DNA from: Opitutaceae bacterium
GTDB taxonomy: Bacteria; Verrucomicrobiota; Verrucomicrobiia; Opitutales; Opitutaceae
Assembly: GCA_028280945.1 (NCBI GenBank)
Contig: JANQKV010000010.1
Coordinates: 26,023 to 90,022, forward strand
Direction of reading: 5' to 3'
DNA: 64,000 bases
Notes under the pieces: generated by a model
The model's input: only the letters and a program-made list of their open reading frames with translations
Told to the model about the DNA's origin: nothing
Database searches by the model: none
Part shown: positions 31,722 to 39,970 of the stretch, piece after piece
Numbering within the stretch: position 1 is the first letter of the stretch
How the letters are laid out: each line of letters opens with the position of its first letter
Translations under genes and position numbers: made by a program

Positions 31722-34109
31722 TTAGGCTTCGGAAGCGTTTGACGTTTTGTTTTCCTTATCGCCGGCCGGATAAGCGACGCGGGAGTGGAGCATGTTGAGC
31801 AGGGTGAAATTGAAGCTGCTCTTGATGCGGGTGATCTCAGCAAAGGTCAGCGGGGACTCATCCAGCTGACCATCGGCGATGTGGTCACCCACCACTTTGT
31901 CAATGAGTTCGGCGAGACCCTGCGGACTCACTTTTTTGAGCGAACGCGAGGCGGCCTCGCAACTATCGGCCAGCAGGATGATGGCCGATTCCTTGAACTG
32001 CGGGCGGGGGCCGTCGTAGCGGTAAGTCGTCTCGCTCACCGGCACGGGGTCCAACCCGGGCAGGGGCGGGGTGGAGCGGCCTTGTTCGATTGGAGGATTG
32101 GAGTCGGCTTGGATTTTCGTAGCACCAATCGCCTGGTAGAAGAAGTAGCGGATCAACGCCGTACCGTGGTGCTGGCGGATGACATTGATGACGACCCGCG
32201 GCAGGTGATGTTGGAGCGCCAGGTCGACCCCTTCCTTCACGTGGCTTTTGATAATCAGAGCTGACAGCGAAGGGTTGTTGAAGTCGTGGGGATTGACGTC
32301 TTCGCGTTGGTTTTCGGTGAAGTATTCGGGCTTCACCATCTTGCCGATATCGTGAAACAGCGAACACACCCGCGCGCGCAGCGCGCTTGCCCCAATTGCG
32401 TCGGCGGCATTTTCGGCCAACTGCGCCACCACGAGGGAGTGGTGATAGGTGCCGGGCGCCTCGATTTGCATGCGGCGGAGAAGGGGATGGTTGTAGTCGG
32501 TCAGTTCGAGCAAGGTGATGTCCGTGGTGCGTTTGAACATCGATTCGAGCAGGGGAAGGAACCCAACAACCACAACACCGGTGAGCGTGCCGGTCACCAG
32601 TCCAGCGCTCATCTGCTGGATGACGCTGATGGGAGGGAGGCGATCCACCACGCCGATCAGCAAAGCAAAGGTGGCGACCACAACGCCGCCCCACGTTGTC
32701 GCCCGCACGATCGCTCCGCGCTTGCGGGTTTGGCGGCCACTGTAAATCGCAACCATCGACGCAAGGAATGTCAGCACCAGCAGGTCGAGCCGGTTGCCAT
32801 AGATCACACCGGTAAAAATGGAAATCAGCAGGGCCATGAAGACGGCCGAGCCGGAATCGATCAGCAGGGCTACAATGACTGGTGCCAGCATCGTCGGTGC
32901 AATGTAGGGCAACACGGCGGCGAGTTCCGAATGCTCAATAAAGAAGGGCAACGAGGCCAATTCATAGGAGACACGCACGGCGGTGAGATTGGTCACCACA
33001 ACCAGTGCCAGCAGGCCCAAGCGGCTGTTGCTGTTAAGGGTTTCCAGATCCTTCATCCGGATGTAGATCGTGCAGGCCAGCACCATGGCGAGCACCAGGA
33101 TGACGCGCCCAAAGAGTTGGAGCCGGGCGTCGGCCTGCGCCGCCCCCGATTGGAGCACGTAGTTTCGATGCGCAACCAGCATCTCATACTGCTCCGTCGT
33201 GACGCGGGTCCCGGGTTCGATGATGGTTTGGCCGCTTTCCACCGTGACGATGACCGGGCCGAGGTTGGCGATCGCCGATTGCTGCAGGGCCGTGGTGGCG
33301 TCCTGGTCGAACACAAGGTTGGGGGTCACACCGTTGCGGAAGATGCGGAAAAGCGAAAGGGTCGTGGGTCGCCCGATGCCTTCGGCATTCAGGTTAATCC
33401 GCAGCAGCGTAAGGGCATTTTCGAGTGATTCGACGGCTTGGTTGGATACCTCGTCCGCCTTGGCGATTTGGAAAACGGTCACGTCGCCCTGGGTTCTGGC
33501 GGCCAGGTTGGTATTGTCGTGAACACCCTGGGCATAAATTTCCCGAAGTACGAGCAAGGCGTTTTCGGTGACGGCAAAACGTTGGTCGGCATCGCCTAGG
33601 AAAAGCAAGGCGCGGAGGTCATCGGGATTGGTGCGATATGGTCCCTTTGCGTTGAAACCGGCCGTGATCTCGGCGAGCCGGGCGTCGGCTTCCGGCGAGG
33701 AAGCGGCATCGGCCGGAAAAGCTTCTTCGAACGCAACCAACTCGGCCAGCAAGTCCGCCATGTCGGCCTCAAATTGGCGCAGCGGTTCAAATTCGAGCCG
33801 GTAAACGGGAGGCAGGCGGTCGCGGATCTGCTCGCGTTGCTGGCGGGTGAGCTCGGCACTTTCGTAGACGAAGTTTTCGTTGGCCACGATGCGTGTGCTG
33901 GCCGTTTGGTTCGGCAGCACCGGGGTGTCCAACGAGCGCACCCCCACAAAACTGATCAACACGATGGCGGCGACCGTTGCAAAGAAGATCAGGGCGGCGA
34001 TGGCCCGGCTGCTCTCCATGAACTGGATAAGCCCCGGCGGGGCCTCGCGCTTGCGCTTGCGCCGGGGGGTGCCGCCGCGCAGCAGCTTGAGTTTTGGTAG
34101 AAGGGACAC
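31722..34109 (-). CDS. PgpH-type membrane HD-domain phosphodiesterase (7TM-HD)
   Basis: 795 residues. One N-terminal membrane segment, a large periplasmic domain (about 60-300), a block of seven hydrophobic segments (about 320-560), and a cytoplasmic HD domain with YHHSLVVAQLAENAADAIGASALRARVCSLFHDIGKMVKPEYFTENQ, IIKSHVKEGVDLALQHHLPRVVINVIRQHHGT and ADSCEAASRSL. This is the 7TMR-HD architecture of Listeria PgpH, which degrades cyclic di-AMP. Substrate is inferred from the family. It sits 23 nt after phoH. Confidence 0.93.
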   Translation of the reverse strand: MSLLPKLKLLRGGTPRRKRKREAPPGLIQFMESSRAIAALIFFATVAAIVLISFVGVRSLDTPVLPNQTASTRIVANENFVYESAELTRQQREQIRDRLPPVYRLEFEPLRQFEADMADLLAELVAFEEAFPADAASSPEADARLAEITAGFNAKGPYRTNPDDLRALLFLGDADQRFAVTENALLVLREIYAQGVHDNTNLAARTQGDVTVFQIAKADEVSNQAVESLENALTLLRINLNAEGIGRPTTLSLFRIFRNGVTPNLVFDQDATTALQQSAIANLGPVIVTVESGQTIIEPGTRVTTEQYEMLVAHRNYVLQSGAAQADARLQLFGRVILVLAMVLACTIYIRMKDLETLNSNSRLGLLALVVVTNLTAVRVSYELASLPFFIEHSELAAVLPYIAPTMLAPVIVALLIDSGSAVFMALLISIFTGVIYGNRLDLLVLTFLASMVAIYSGRQTRKRGAIVRATTWGGVVVATFALLIGVVDRLPPISVIQQMSAGLVTGTLTGVVVVGFLPLLESMFKRTTDITLLELTDYNHPLLRRMQIEAPGTYHHSLVVAQLAENAADAIGASALRARVCSLFHDIGKMVKPEYFTENQREDVNPHDFNNPSLSALIIKSHVKEGVDLALQHHLPRVVINVIRQHHGTALIRYFFYQAIGATKIQADSNPPIEQGRSTPPLPGLDPVPVSETTYRYDGPRPQFKESAIILLADSCEAASRSLKKVSPQGLAELIDKVVGDHIADGQLDESPLTFAEITRIKSSFNFTLLNMLHSRVAYPAGDKENKTSNASEA

Positions 34110-34132
34110 GGGTCGAGTCTGATTTCGGGGGT

Positions 34133-35119
34133 CTAGGCGTCAGACGCATCAACCCCGTCAGCGTTCATGGGATGACGGAAACGGTCGTAGGCTGCAATGA
34201 TACGTTGCACGATGGGATGACGCACCACATCGGCCCCACTGAACTCATGAAAGGCGATGCCGGCGACGCCGTGGAGCACCCGCCGGGCCTCCAGAAGACC
34301 CGAAATCTTGGCTCGCGGGAGGTCCACTTGCGTGGTGTCTCCTGTCACCACCATGCGGGAGTTTTCCCCCAAGCGGGTCAAAAACATCATCATTTGCTCC
34401 GAGGTCGTGTTTTGAGCCTCATCGAGAATGATGAACGCGTTTGAGAGGGTGCGACCGCGCATGTAAGCAAGCGGAGCGATTTCGATGATGCCACGCTCCG
34501 AGAGCTTCACCACCTCGTCGCGGGGCAGCATGTCTGCCATGGCATCGTGGAGCGGGCGCAGGTAGGGAAGGATCTTTTCCTGCAGGTCGCCGGGGAGGAA
34601 ACCAAGTGCCTCACCGGCCTCGACCGCAGGGCGGGTCAGCACCACTCGCTCCACTTCTTGATTCAGGAGGGCCGAGATGGCTTGGGCCACTGCCAGATAG
34701 GTCTTGCCGGTCCCGGCGGGGCCGGTGCCAAAAACGATCGGACAGCGCTGCATCGACTGCAGGTAGAGCTTTTGCCCGAGGGTCTTGGGTACAATGGACT
34801 TCCGCTTGGTTTTGATGGCAACGGGTTCATCAAACAGCGCCTGCAGGTCGCTCGCCCGGCCGGATGCCACAAGATCGGTGAAGCGGTGGAAATCCGGCGG
34901 CCGGATCAAGACGCCTTGTTCGCGAGCCTTCTCCAAGTAACTGAAAAGCGATTCACCGCGCTCGATGGCCGCGGCTTCGCCATCAAGACGAAGCCAATCC
35001 TCACGCGTCGTGATTTTGAGATCCAACTCCTCTTCAGCGCGGGTGAGATTGTTCGCTTCGCCGGCGTAAAGCTGGCTCAGGTGGCGGGGGTTGGAGAAAT
35101 AGAGGGTCTTGGTGGCCAT
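34133..35119 (-). CDS. PhoH family ATPase
   Basis: 328 residues from the ATG at 35119. An N-terminal region with an alpha/beta layout (KTLYFSNPRHLSQLYAGEANNLTRAEEELDLKITTREDWLRL) precedes the P-loop domain: Walker A IVFGTGPAGTGKTYLAVAQAI, VVLTRPAVEAGEALGFLPGDLQEKILPYLRPLHDAM, Walker B AFIILDEAQNTTSEQM and the sensor MVVTGDTTQVDLP. PhoH proteins are ATPases/helicases linked to RNA metabolism and are typically next to YbeY, as here. Despite the name, no phosphate link is implied. The open frame reaches far upstream, but the family starts at this methionine. Confidence 0.95.
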   Translation of the reverse strand: MATKTLYFSNPRHLSQLYAGEANNLTRAEEELDLKITTREDWLRLDGEAAAIERGESLFSYLEKAREQGVLIRPPDFHRFTDLVASGRASDLQALFDEPVAIKTKRKSIVPKTLGQKLYLQSMQRCPIVFGTGPAGTGKTYLAVAQAISALLNQEVERVVLTRPAVEAGEALGFLPGDLQEKILPYLRPLHDAMADMLPRDEVVKLSERGIIEIAPLAYMRGRTLSNAFIILDEAQNTTSEQMMMFLTRLGENSRMVVTGDTTQVDLPRAKISGLLEARRVLHGVAGIAFHEFSGADVVRHPIVQRIIAAYDRFRHPMNADGVDASDA

Positions 35120-35165
35120 GGGCTGCCGAGTACCGATCGAATCGGTCGGGGGCTCGCAAATGGAA

Positions 35166-35663
35166 TCAGGATGCGTAGCGCATTTCGGATGCCGTGGTGG
35201 AGAGAATTTCCCAGGTCGACTCCAGGGCTTGGGGGAGTGTGCGCGTCTGTCCGAGCACCGGCATGAAGTTGGTGTCTCCGTTCCACCGCGGCACGATGTG
35301 GCCGTGGAGGTGGGGAATACTGCCGCCAGCGGCGGAGCCGAGATTAAAGCCGATGTTGAAGCCGTCGGGCTTGAGTGCGACCTGGAGGACCCGTTTGCCG
35401 AAGGTGAGTAACGCCATGAGGTCCGCCGATTCATCGGGATTAAGCTCATCCACGTCATCCACTTCGCGAAACGGAATGGCGAGAAGATGGCCGGGGTTAT
35501 ACGGGAAGCGATTGAGCATCAGGTAACTGAGCTTGGACCGGTGCACGATGAATGCCGCCCGGTCGTCATTGAGGGCGGGGAGTTCACTGAAGGGACGGTC
35601 GGTCTCGGGAAATCGCGGTGACGCGATATATTCCATCCGCCAATAGGCATGCAGTTGATCCAT
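35166..35663 (-). CDS. HIT family nucleotide hydrolase
   Basis: 165 residues with the histidine-triad motif SIPHLHGHIVPRW (HxHxH) near the C-terminus and the preceding GFNIGFNLGSAAGGS. The N-terminus MDQLHAYWRMEYIASP is typical of bacterial Ap4A-type HIT proteins, so the ATG at 35663 is chosen over an upstream frame opening at 35825. HIT enzymes hydrolyse nucleotide phosphoramidates or diadenosine polyphosphates. It is the first gene of the minus-strand run leading into phoH. Confidence 0.93.
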   Translation of the reverse strand: MDQLHAYWRMEYIASPRFPETDRPFSELPALNDDRAAFIVHRSKLSYLMLNRFPYNPGHLLAIPFREVDDVDELNPDESADLMALLTFGKRVLQVALKPDGFNIGFNLGSAAGGSIPHLHGHIVPRWNGDTNFMPVLGQTRTLPQALESTWEILSTTASEMRYAS

Positions 35664-35810
35664 AATGAAAAAAGGACGCAGATTGAAGGCGGTGGGGAGA
35701 AGGTTGTCAAAACCCCGAAATTGGTGATCTCGCTTCCGAAGCAGGCGTAGGGGCCAGAGGATTCGGGGCTGACAAGCTGCGATGAATGACTCACGGGTGT
35801 CCCTCAGTCT

Positions 35811-37130
35811 ATGAAAACTCCGCAATCAAATCGCCGTGTCGTGGTAACTGGCTTGGGCGCCGTGACCCCCCTGGGGCTGAGCGCCAGTGCCACGTGGGAA
35901 GCGTTGGCCGCCGGACGATCCGGCATCGGCCCAATCACGCGTTTCGATGCTTCGGCTTGTCCGGTGCAGATCGCTGGCGAGGTCAAAGGCTTCGATCCGG
36001 GGGCGGCGCTGGTTAAGCCGCTGCGACCTTTTGGTGACGAACGGCCGGAAATCACCCAGATCTTTAACGGCAAGGACGTAAAGAAGTTCGGCCGCTTCAC
36101 CCACCTGGGGGTTGCGGCGGCGATTGAAGCCTATGGGGACGCGGGCCTGGACACCAACCGCGACCAAGTTGATGCCGATCGGATGGGGGTGAACCTGGGC
36201 GTGGGAATCGGGGGGCTGCCTGAAATCGAGGCCACACAGGATACCTGGCGAGAGCAGGGATTTCGAAAGATCTCGCCGTTCTTCATCATCCAAATCGCGC
36301 CCAACCTGCTCGCGGGCCAAGTGAGCTTGTTGCTCAATCTACGCGGTCCCAACATGGCCATTGCATCCGCCTGTGCCACATCGGGCCATACCTTGGGTGA
36401 AGCAGCCGAGGCCATAGCGCGGGGCCAAGCCGACGTGATGGTGGCGGGTGGTGCGGAATCGACTGTCACGCCATTGGCAGTGGGCGCCTTTGCGCGAATG
36501 CGGGCTCTCTCCACGCGCAACGACGACCCGGCGGGCGCCTCCCGACCTTATGACGCGAATCGTGACGGTTTTGTCCTATCCGAAGGGGCGGTGGTTTTTG
36601 TGCTCGAGGAACGCGAACACGCGATGGCCCGGGGGGCGCGAATCTACGCTGAAGTGGCGGGCTACGGCGCATCGGCCGATGCATTCCACCTTTCTTCGCT
36701 GTCTCCCGGAGGTGAGGGATCCCAACGCGCGATGCGAGCAGCCTTGGCATCGGCCGAGATGGTGCCTGAAGAAATCGACATGGTTTCGGCACACGCCACT
36801 TCCACCCCCGGTGGGGATGGCGAAGAGGCGGCTGCCATTGCGGGCGTCTTTGCCGGCAATCTGGGCGGTCTCAACGTGACAGGCGTAAAGTCCATGACCG
36901 GCCACCTGCTTGGAGCGGCCGGGGCCATGGGCGCCTTTGCGGCCGTCAAAGGCATTGAGCAAGGCGTGGTTTCTCCGACGATCAATTTGCAAGACCTCGA
37001 TCCCGCGGTTGAAGCAACCGGGCTGAATGTGACGCCAAACACCGCGGTGAAGAAACCCGTCCGTGGTGCCTTGGCCAACAGCTTTGGTTTTGGCGGCACC
37101 AATGCCTCGCTGGTCTTCCGGGCAGTCTAA
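35811..37130 (+). CDS. fabF: 3-oxoacyl-[ACP] synthase II (KASII)
   Basis: 439 residues of the thiolase fold, elongating acyl-ACP with malonyl-ACP. The Cys-His-His triad is visible: ASACATSGH, VSAHATSTPGGD and KSMTGHLLGAAG. Start motif RVVVTGLGAVTPLG and the C-terminal NSFGFGGTNASLVF are standard. The gene is monocistronic here with no acpP or fabG beside it, so a secondary KAS role (e.g. a specialised lipid) cannot be excluded. The FabF-type extension FDPGAALVKPLRPFGDERPEITQIFNGKDVKKFGRF is slightly longer than in E. coli. Confidence 0.95.
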   Translation: MKTPQSNRRVVVTGLGAVTPLGLSASATWEALAAGRSGIGPITRFDASACPVQIAGEVKGFDPGAALVKPLRPFGDERPEITQIFNGKDVKKFGRFTHLGVAAAIEAYGDAGLDTNRDQVDADRMGVNLGVGIGGLPEIEATQDTWREQGFRKISPFFIIQIAPNLLAGQVSLLLNLRGPNMAIASACATSGHTLGEAAEAIARGQADVMVAGGAESTVTPLAVGAFARMRALSTRNDDPAGASRPYDANRDGFVLSEGAVVFVLEEREHAMARGARIYAEVAGYGASADAFHLSSLSPGGEGSQRAMRAALASAEMVPEEIDMVSAHATSTPGGDGEEAAAIAGVFAGNLGGLNVTGVKSMTGHLLGAAGAMGAFAAVKGIEQGVVSPTINLQDLDPAVEATGLNVTPNTAVKKPVRGALANSFGFGGTNASLVFRAV

Positions 37131-37217
37131 TCCCGCCACGGTGTCTGCGGTGTGCGATGGGGCGATAAATTTTAACTGGCGAGTGGCGTGACAGGCGCAA
37201 CAGGCTGTGGGTTTGGT

Positions 37218-38234
37218 ATGATCAAAACGCACTGGCATCGCACGGTTGAAACCCTGACGCTTCCGTTCCTGCTCGCGTTGCTGTTGGCCGGGGGATTCAT
37301 GGTGTTCACCGCGTGGGATCATTCCCATTGGTGGGCGAATCGCGAGGATTACGGTTTTGGTTGGCTGGTGCCGGCTTTTGTTGCGTATGTGGTGCACGAC
37401 CGGTGGTCGCGGATCACCGCTCAGATTGAAGCCTGTGCGGCGCCGGATTCTCCCCGCGTGCGCGGCTGGCAGTCATGGCTGCTCAATTTCATCATGTATA
37501 GCGCGATGCTGGGCGGCGCGCTGATGTTTTTGCTCGGAGCTTTTTATCGTGCAGGCGCGGGTCCGTCCCATCCCGGATCGTGGGCCCTCTCATTGGGAAC
37601 CGGGGCAATTGTGCTGACGTTGCTGTGGGTCAACGCTCCAGATACACCGGCGGCCAAACCGGTCGGCTCTCTTTTTGCGGATGCGCGCGTGCAGCTGGCG
37701 ATGTTGTTTGTTTTTCCGGCGCTGGTCTGGCTCGTGTCGGCTCCGATGGTATCGGTGATCGAAAACCAACTCAGCCTGTTTTTACTCAATCAAGTGATGA
37801 CAGTGGTGTTTTTCACCTTCGATTCCTTGGGACTGCCGCTGCAGCAGGAGGGCAATGTGCTGGTGCTGCCGCCCCTGGCGGATGGCACGCCGAATCGCGT
37901 GGGTGTCGAACAGGCTTGTTCCGGAATTCGGTCCCTGACGGGGTGCTTGTTTGCCGGTTCGTTTTTAGCGGCAGTGTTTCTGGACAAGTTATGGAAAAAG
38001 ACCGCGTTGGTTGCGGCGGCGATGGTGTTCGCCTTTCTGACCAACCTGCTGCGCAGCCTGTTTTTGACGTCCTGGGCTTACAATTTTGGGCATGAAGCCA
38101 TCGAAGGCATGGTGCATGACCTCGCCGGATATTCAGTTCTGGGGCTCACCGTGGTGGGCCTGCTGCTGCTTTTGCCCCTGTTTCAAATCGAGTGGTCATT
38201 CGGCTCGGAAGATGACAGGGAGGTCCCCGAGTGA
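37218..38234 (+). CDS. Exosortase (membrane transpeptidase)
   Basis: 338 residues with about eight membrane segments. The exosortase catalytic set is present: Cys234 in GVEQACSGIRSL, Arg279 in LTNLLRSLFLT and His300 in MVHDLAGY. Exosortases cleave C-terminal sorting signals (PEP-CTERM type) and attach secreted proteins to the envelope or an exopolysaccharide. The start ATG is at 37218. The stop TGA overlaps the GTG start of the next gene (GTGA), so they form a tightly coupled pair. No protein in the window has an obvious PEP-CTERM tail. Confidence 0.93.
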   Translation: MIKTHWHRTVETLTLPFLLALLLAGGFMVFTAWDHSHWWANREDYGFGWLVPAFVAYVVHDRWSRITAQIEACAAPDSPRVRGWQSWLLNFIMYSAMLGGALMFLLGAFYRAGAGPSHPGSWALSLGTGAIVLTLLWVNAPDTPAAKPVGSLFADARVQLAMLFVFPALVWLVSAPMVSVIENQLSLFLLNQVMTVVFFTFDSLGLPLQQEGNVLVLPPLADGTPNRVGVEQACSGIRSLTGCLFAGSFLAAVFLDKLWKKTALVAAAMVFAFLTNLLRSLFLTSWAYNFGHEAIEGMVHDLAGYSVLGLTVVGLLLLLPLFQIEWSFGSEDDREVPE

Positions 38235-39943
38235 TCCATTGGGTGCGACGAAACTGGTGGTGGATTGCAGCTGCGTTCCTGGCCGCCTACAAACTGTCGC
38301 TCCTGCAAAGTCAGCACATCTACGCAATCGGCAACGCCCATCATGACGATGCGCTGTTCATGAAACTGGCCGGACACATCGCTCGTGGCGAGTGGTTGGG
38401 CCCCTATGATCAATTCACCCTGGCCAAGGGCCCGGCCTACTCGGTCTTCATCGCGGCCAATTTTTGGACGGGCCTGCCCTTGGGGCTTTCCCAGCAGTTG
38501 GTATATTTGCTCGCCTGTGTCATGACCGTTTGGGCGTTGGCCCCGGCGCTGACAGCAGGTTGGGCGCGTTTGTTGGCTTTCGCGTTTTTATTCTACAATC
38601 CGCTCACTTACGAAGGTGAAACCATGACCCGGATTTTGCGCCAGCATCTCACGGTGCCGATGGCGATGATGGTGGCCGCCGGCTTGGTGGCCATTTGTCT
38701 GCGGGGGGATCGCAAACCATCGGAACAAGCCGTCTGGGCGTGCTTGGCAGGGCTGGCTGGGGGCATTTTCATGATCACCCGCGAGGAGGGGGTTTGGATC
38801 CTGCCGATGGCGGTCGCTTGCTGGGTCGGTTGGCTGGTCCGAGGATGGTTGAAACGCGAGTCCAACTGGGCTCGGCGATGGCTCGCCGCGGTGGTTTTTC
38901 TCGTTGCCGGCATGGTGCCCTACGTGACGGTCGCTTCCCTCAATGCTCGACACTACGGCTGGTTCGGAGTGGTCGATTTCAAGAGTGCTGCCTTCGAAAA
39001 CCTGATTGGTGCGCTCACCCGGATCGAGGTGGGGCCGGAGCGGCATCAAGTGCAAGTTAACCGCGAGGCGAGGGAAGCCGCTTATCTCGTCAGTCCCGCC
39101 TTTGCCGAGATTCGACCGTTTCTGGAGGAAGGCCCGATTGCGTTGAAGTGGATGGAGAAGGAAAAACACGCGTATGAAGAGCGCCAATACATGGCGGGTT
39201 GGTTCAATTGGGCGCTGCGAGACGCCATCGCCGCGGCGGGATATGTGGAAAGCCCGGTGACGTTCCTGGCTTACTGCTCACGGGTGGCGGATGAAATCAA
39301 TATGGCCTGCGATGACGGTCGTCTCCCCGCCGCCGGCCCGCGCTCCAGTCTGATGCCAAAGTGGCAAACGACTTACACGGAGGGGATCAAGAACGGCTGG
39401 TGGGATTATCTGGATCAGGCGATGCGGTTGACGAGGTTCGAAACGATTGTTCCGGAAAGCGTGGGTTCGGATGACGAAATTCGTGATTTCGTCGATTTGA
39501 GCTGGGACAGTATCAGCCCGGCGCCTCGCGCCACCTATTTTCACAAACCCAATCAAATTGAATCGAACCGGGTGAAGATAGATGCACTGCGAGGACTCGC
39601 TGATACTTGGCGGGCAAAATTTGAAGACTTGTTTTGGGTGTCCGCCGCGCTGCTTTTGCTCCGGCCGATTGAACTGATTGTTCGACGCCGATGGTCATGG
39701 TTGACGTGGTTGGGAGTGGCCGTTTTTGCGGCCGTCGTAGCCCAGTTGGCCTTAAATCTCTTGGTGCATGTAGTGGCATTCGACAACTTCTACCCTGCGG
39801 CATGGGCTCCGGCTTACCCCCTCATGCAATTGGTGGTGATTCTCATGCTGACTGATGCAGCTCGTCACTGGGTGATTCCCGGGGCACGCAGGGGTTGGGA
39901 GAACTGGAAAACCCGCCGGACGCGGGAAGCTCCGGCGGACTGA
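38231..39943 (+). CDS. Polytopic membrane protein, candidate GT-C glycosyltransferase
   Basis: 570 residues with a GTG start at 38231 overlapping the exosortase stop. An N-terminal membrane segment is followed by a first external loop with adjacent aspartates (NAHHDDALFMKLAGHIARGEWLGPYDQ), as in GT-C enzymes such as GT39 and ArnT relatives. Several more hydrophobic segments lie at 80-230. A large soluble domain (about 245-460) and two or three final membrane segments complete it. No named family is certain. With the exosortase, a role in glycosylating or supplying the exported carbohydrate partner is plausible but inferred. Confidence 0.75.
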   Translation: MIHWVRRNWWWIAAAFLAAYKLSLLQSQHIYAIGNAHHDDALFMKLAGHIARGEWLGPYDQFTLAKGPAYSVFIAANFWTGLPLGLSQQLVYLLACVMTVWALAPALTAGWARLLAFAFLFYNPLTYEGETMTRILRQHLTVPMAMMVAAGLVAICLRGDRKPSEQAVWACLAGLAGGIFMITREEGVWILPMAVACWVGWLVRGWLKRESNWARRWLAAVVFLVAGMVPYVTVASLNARHYGWFGVVDFKSAAFENLIGALTRIEVGPERHQVQVNREAREAAYLVSPAFAEIRPFLEEGPIALKWMEKEKHAYEERQYMAGWFNWALRDAIAAAGYVESPVTFLAYCSRVADEINMACDDGRLPAAGPRSSLMPKWQTTYTEGIKNGWWDYLDQAMRLTRFETIVPESVGSDDEIRDFVDLSWDSISPAPRATYFHKPNQIESNRVKIDALRGLADTWRAKFEDLFWVSAALLLLRPIELIVRRRWSWLTWLGVAVFAAVVAQLALNLLVHVVAFDNFYPAAWAPAYPLMQLVVILMLTDAARHWVIPGARRGWENWKTRRTREAPAD

Positions 39944-39970
39944 TGTCGGAATCGAGTCTATGCCTGTCGG

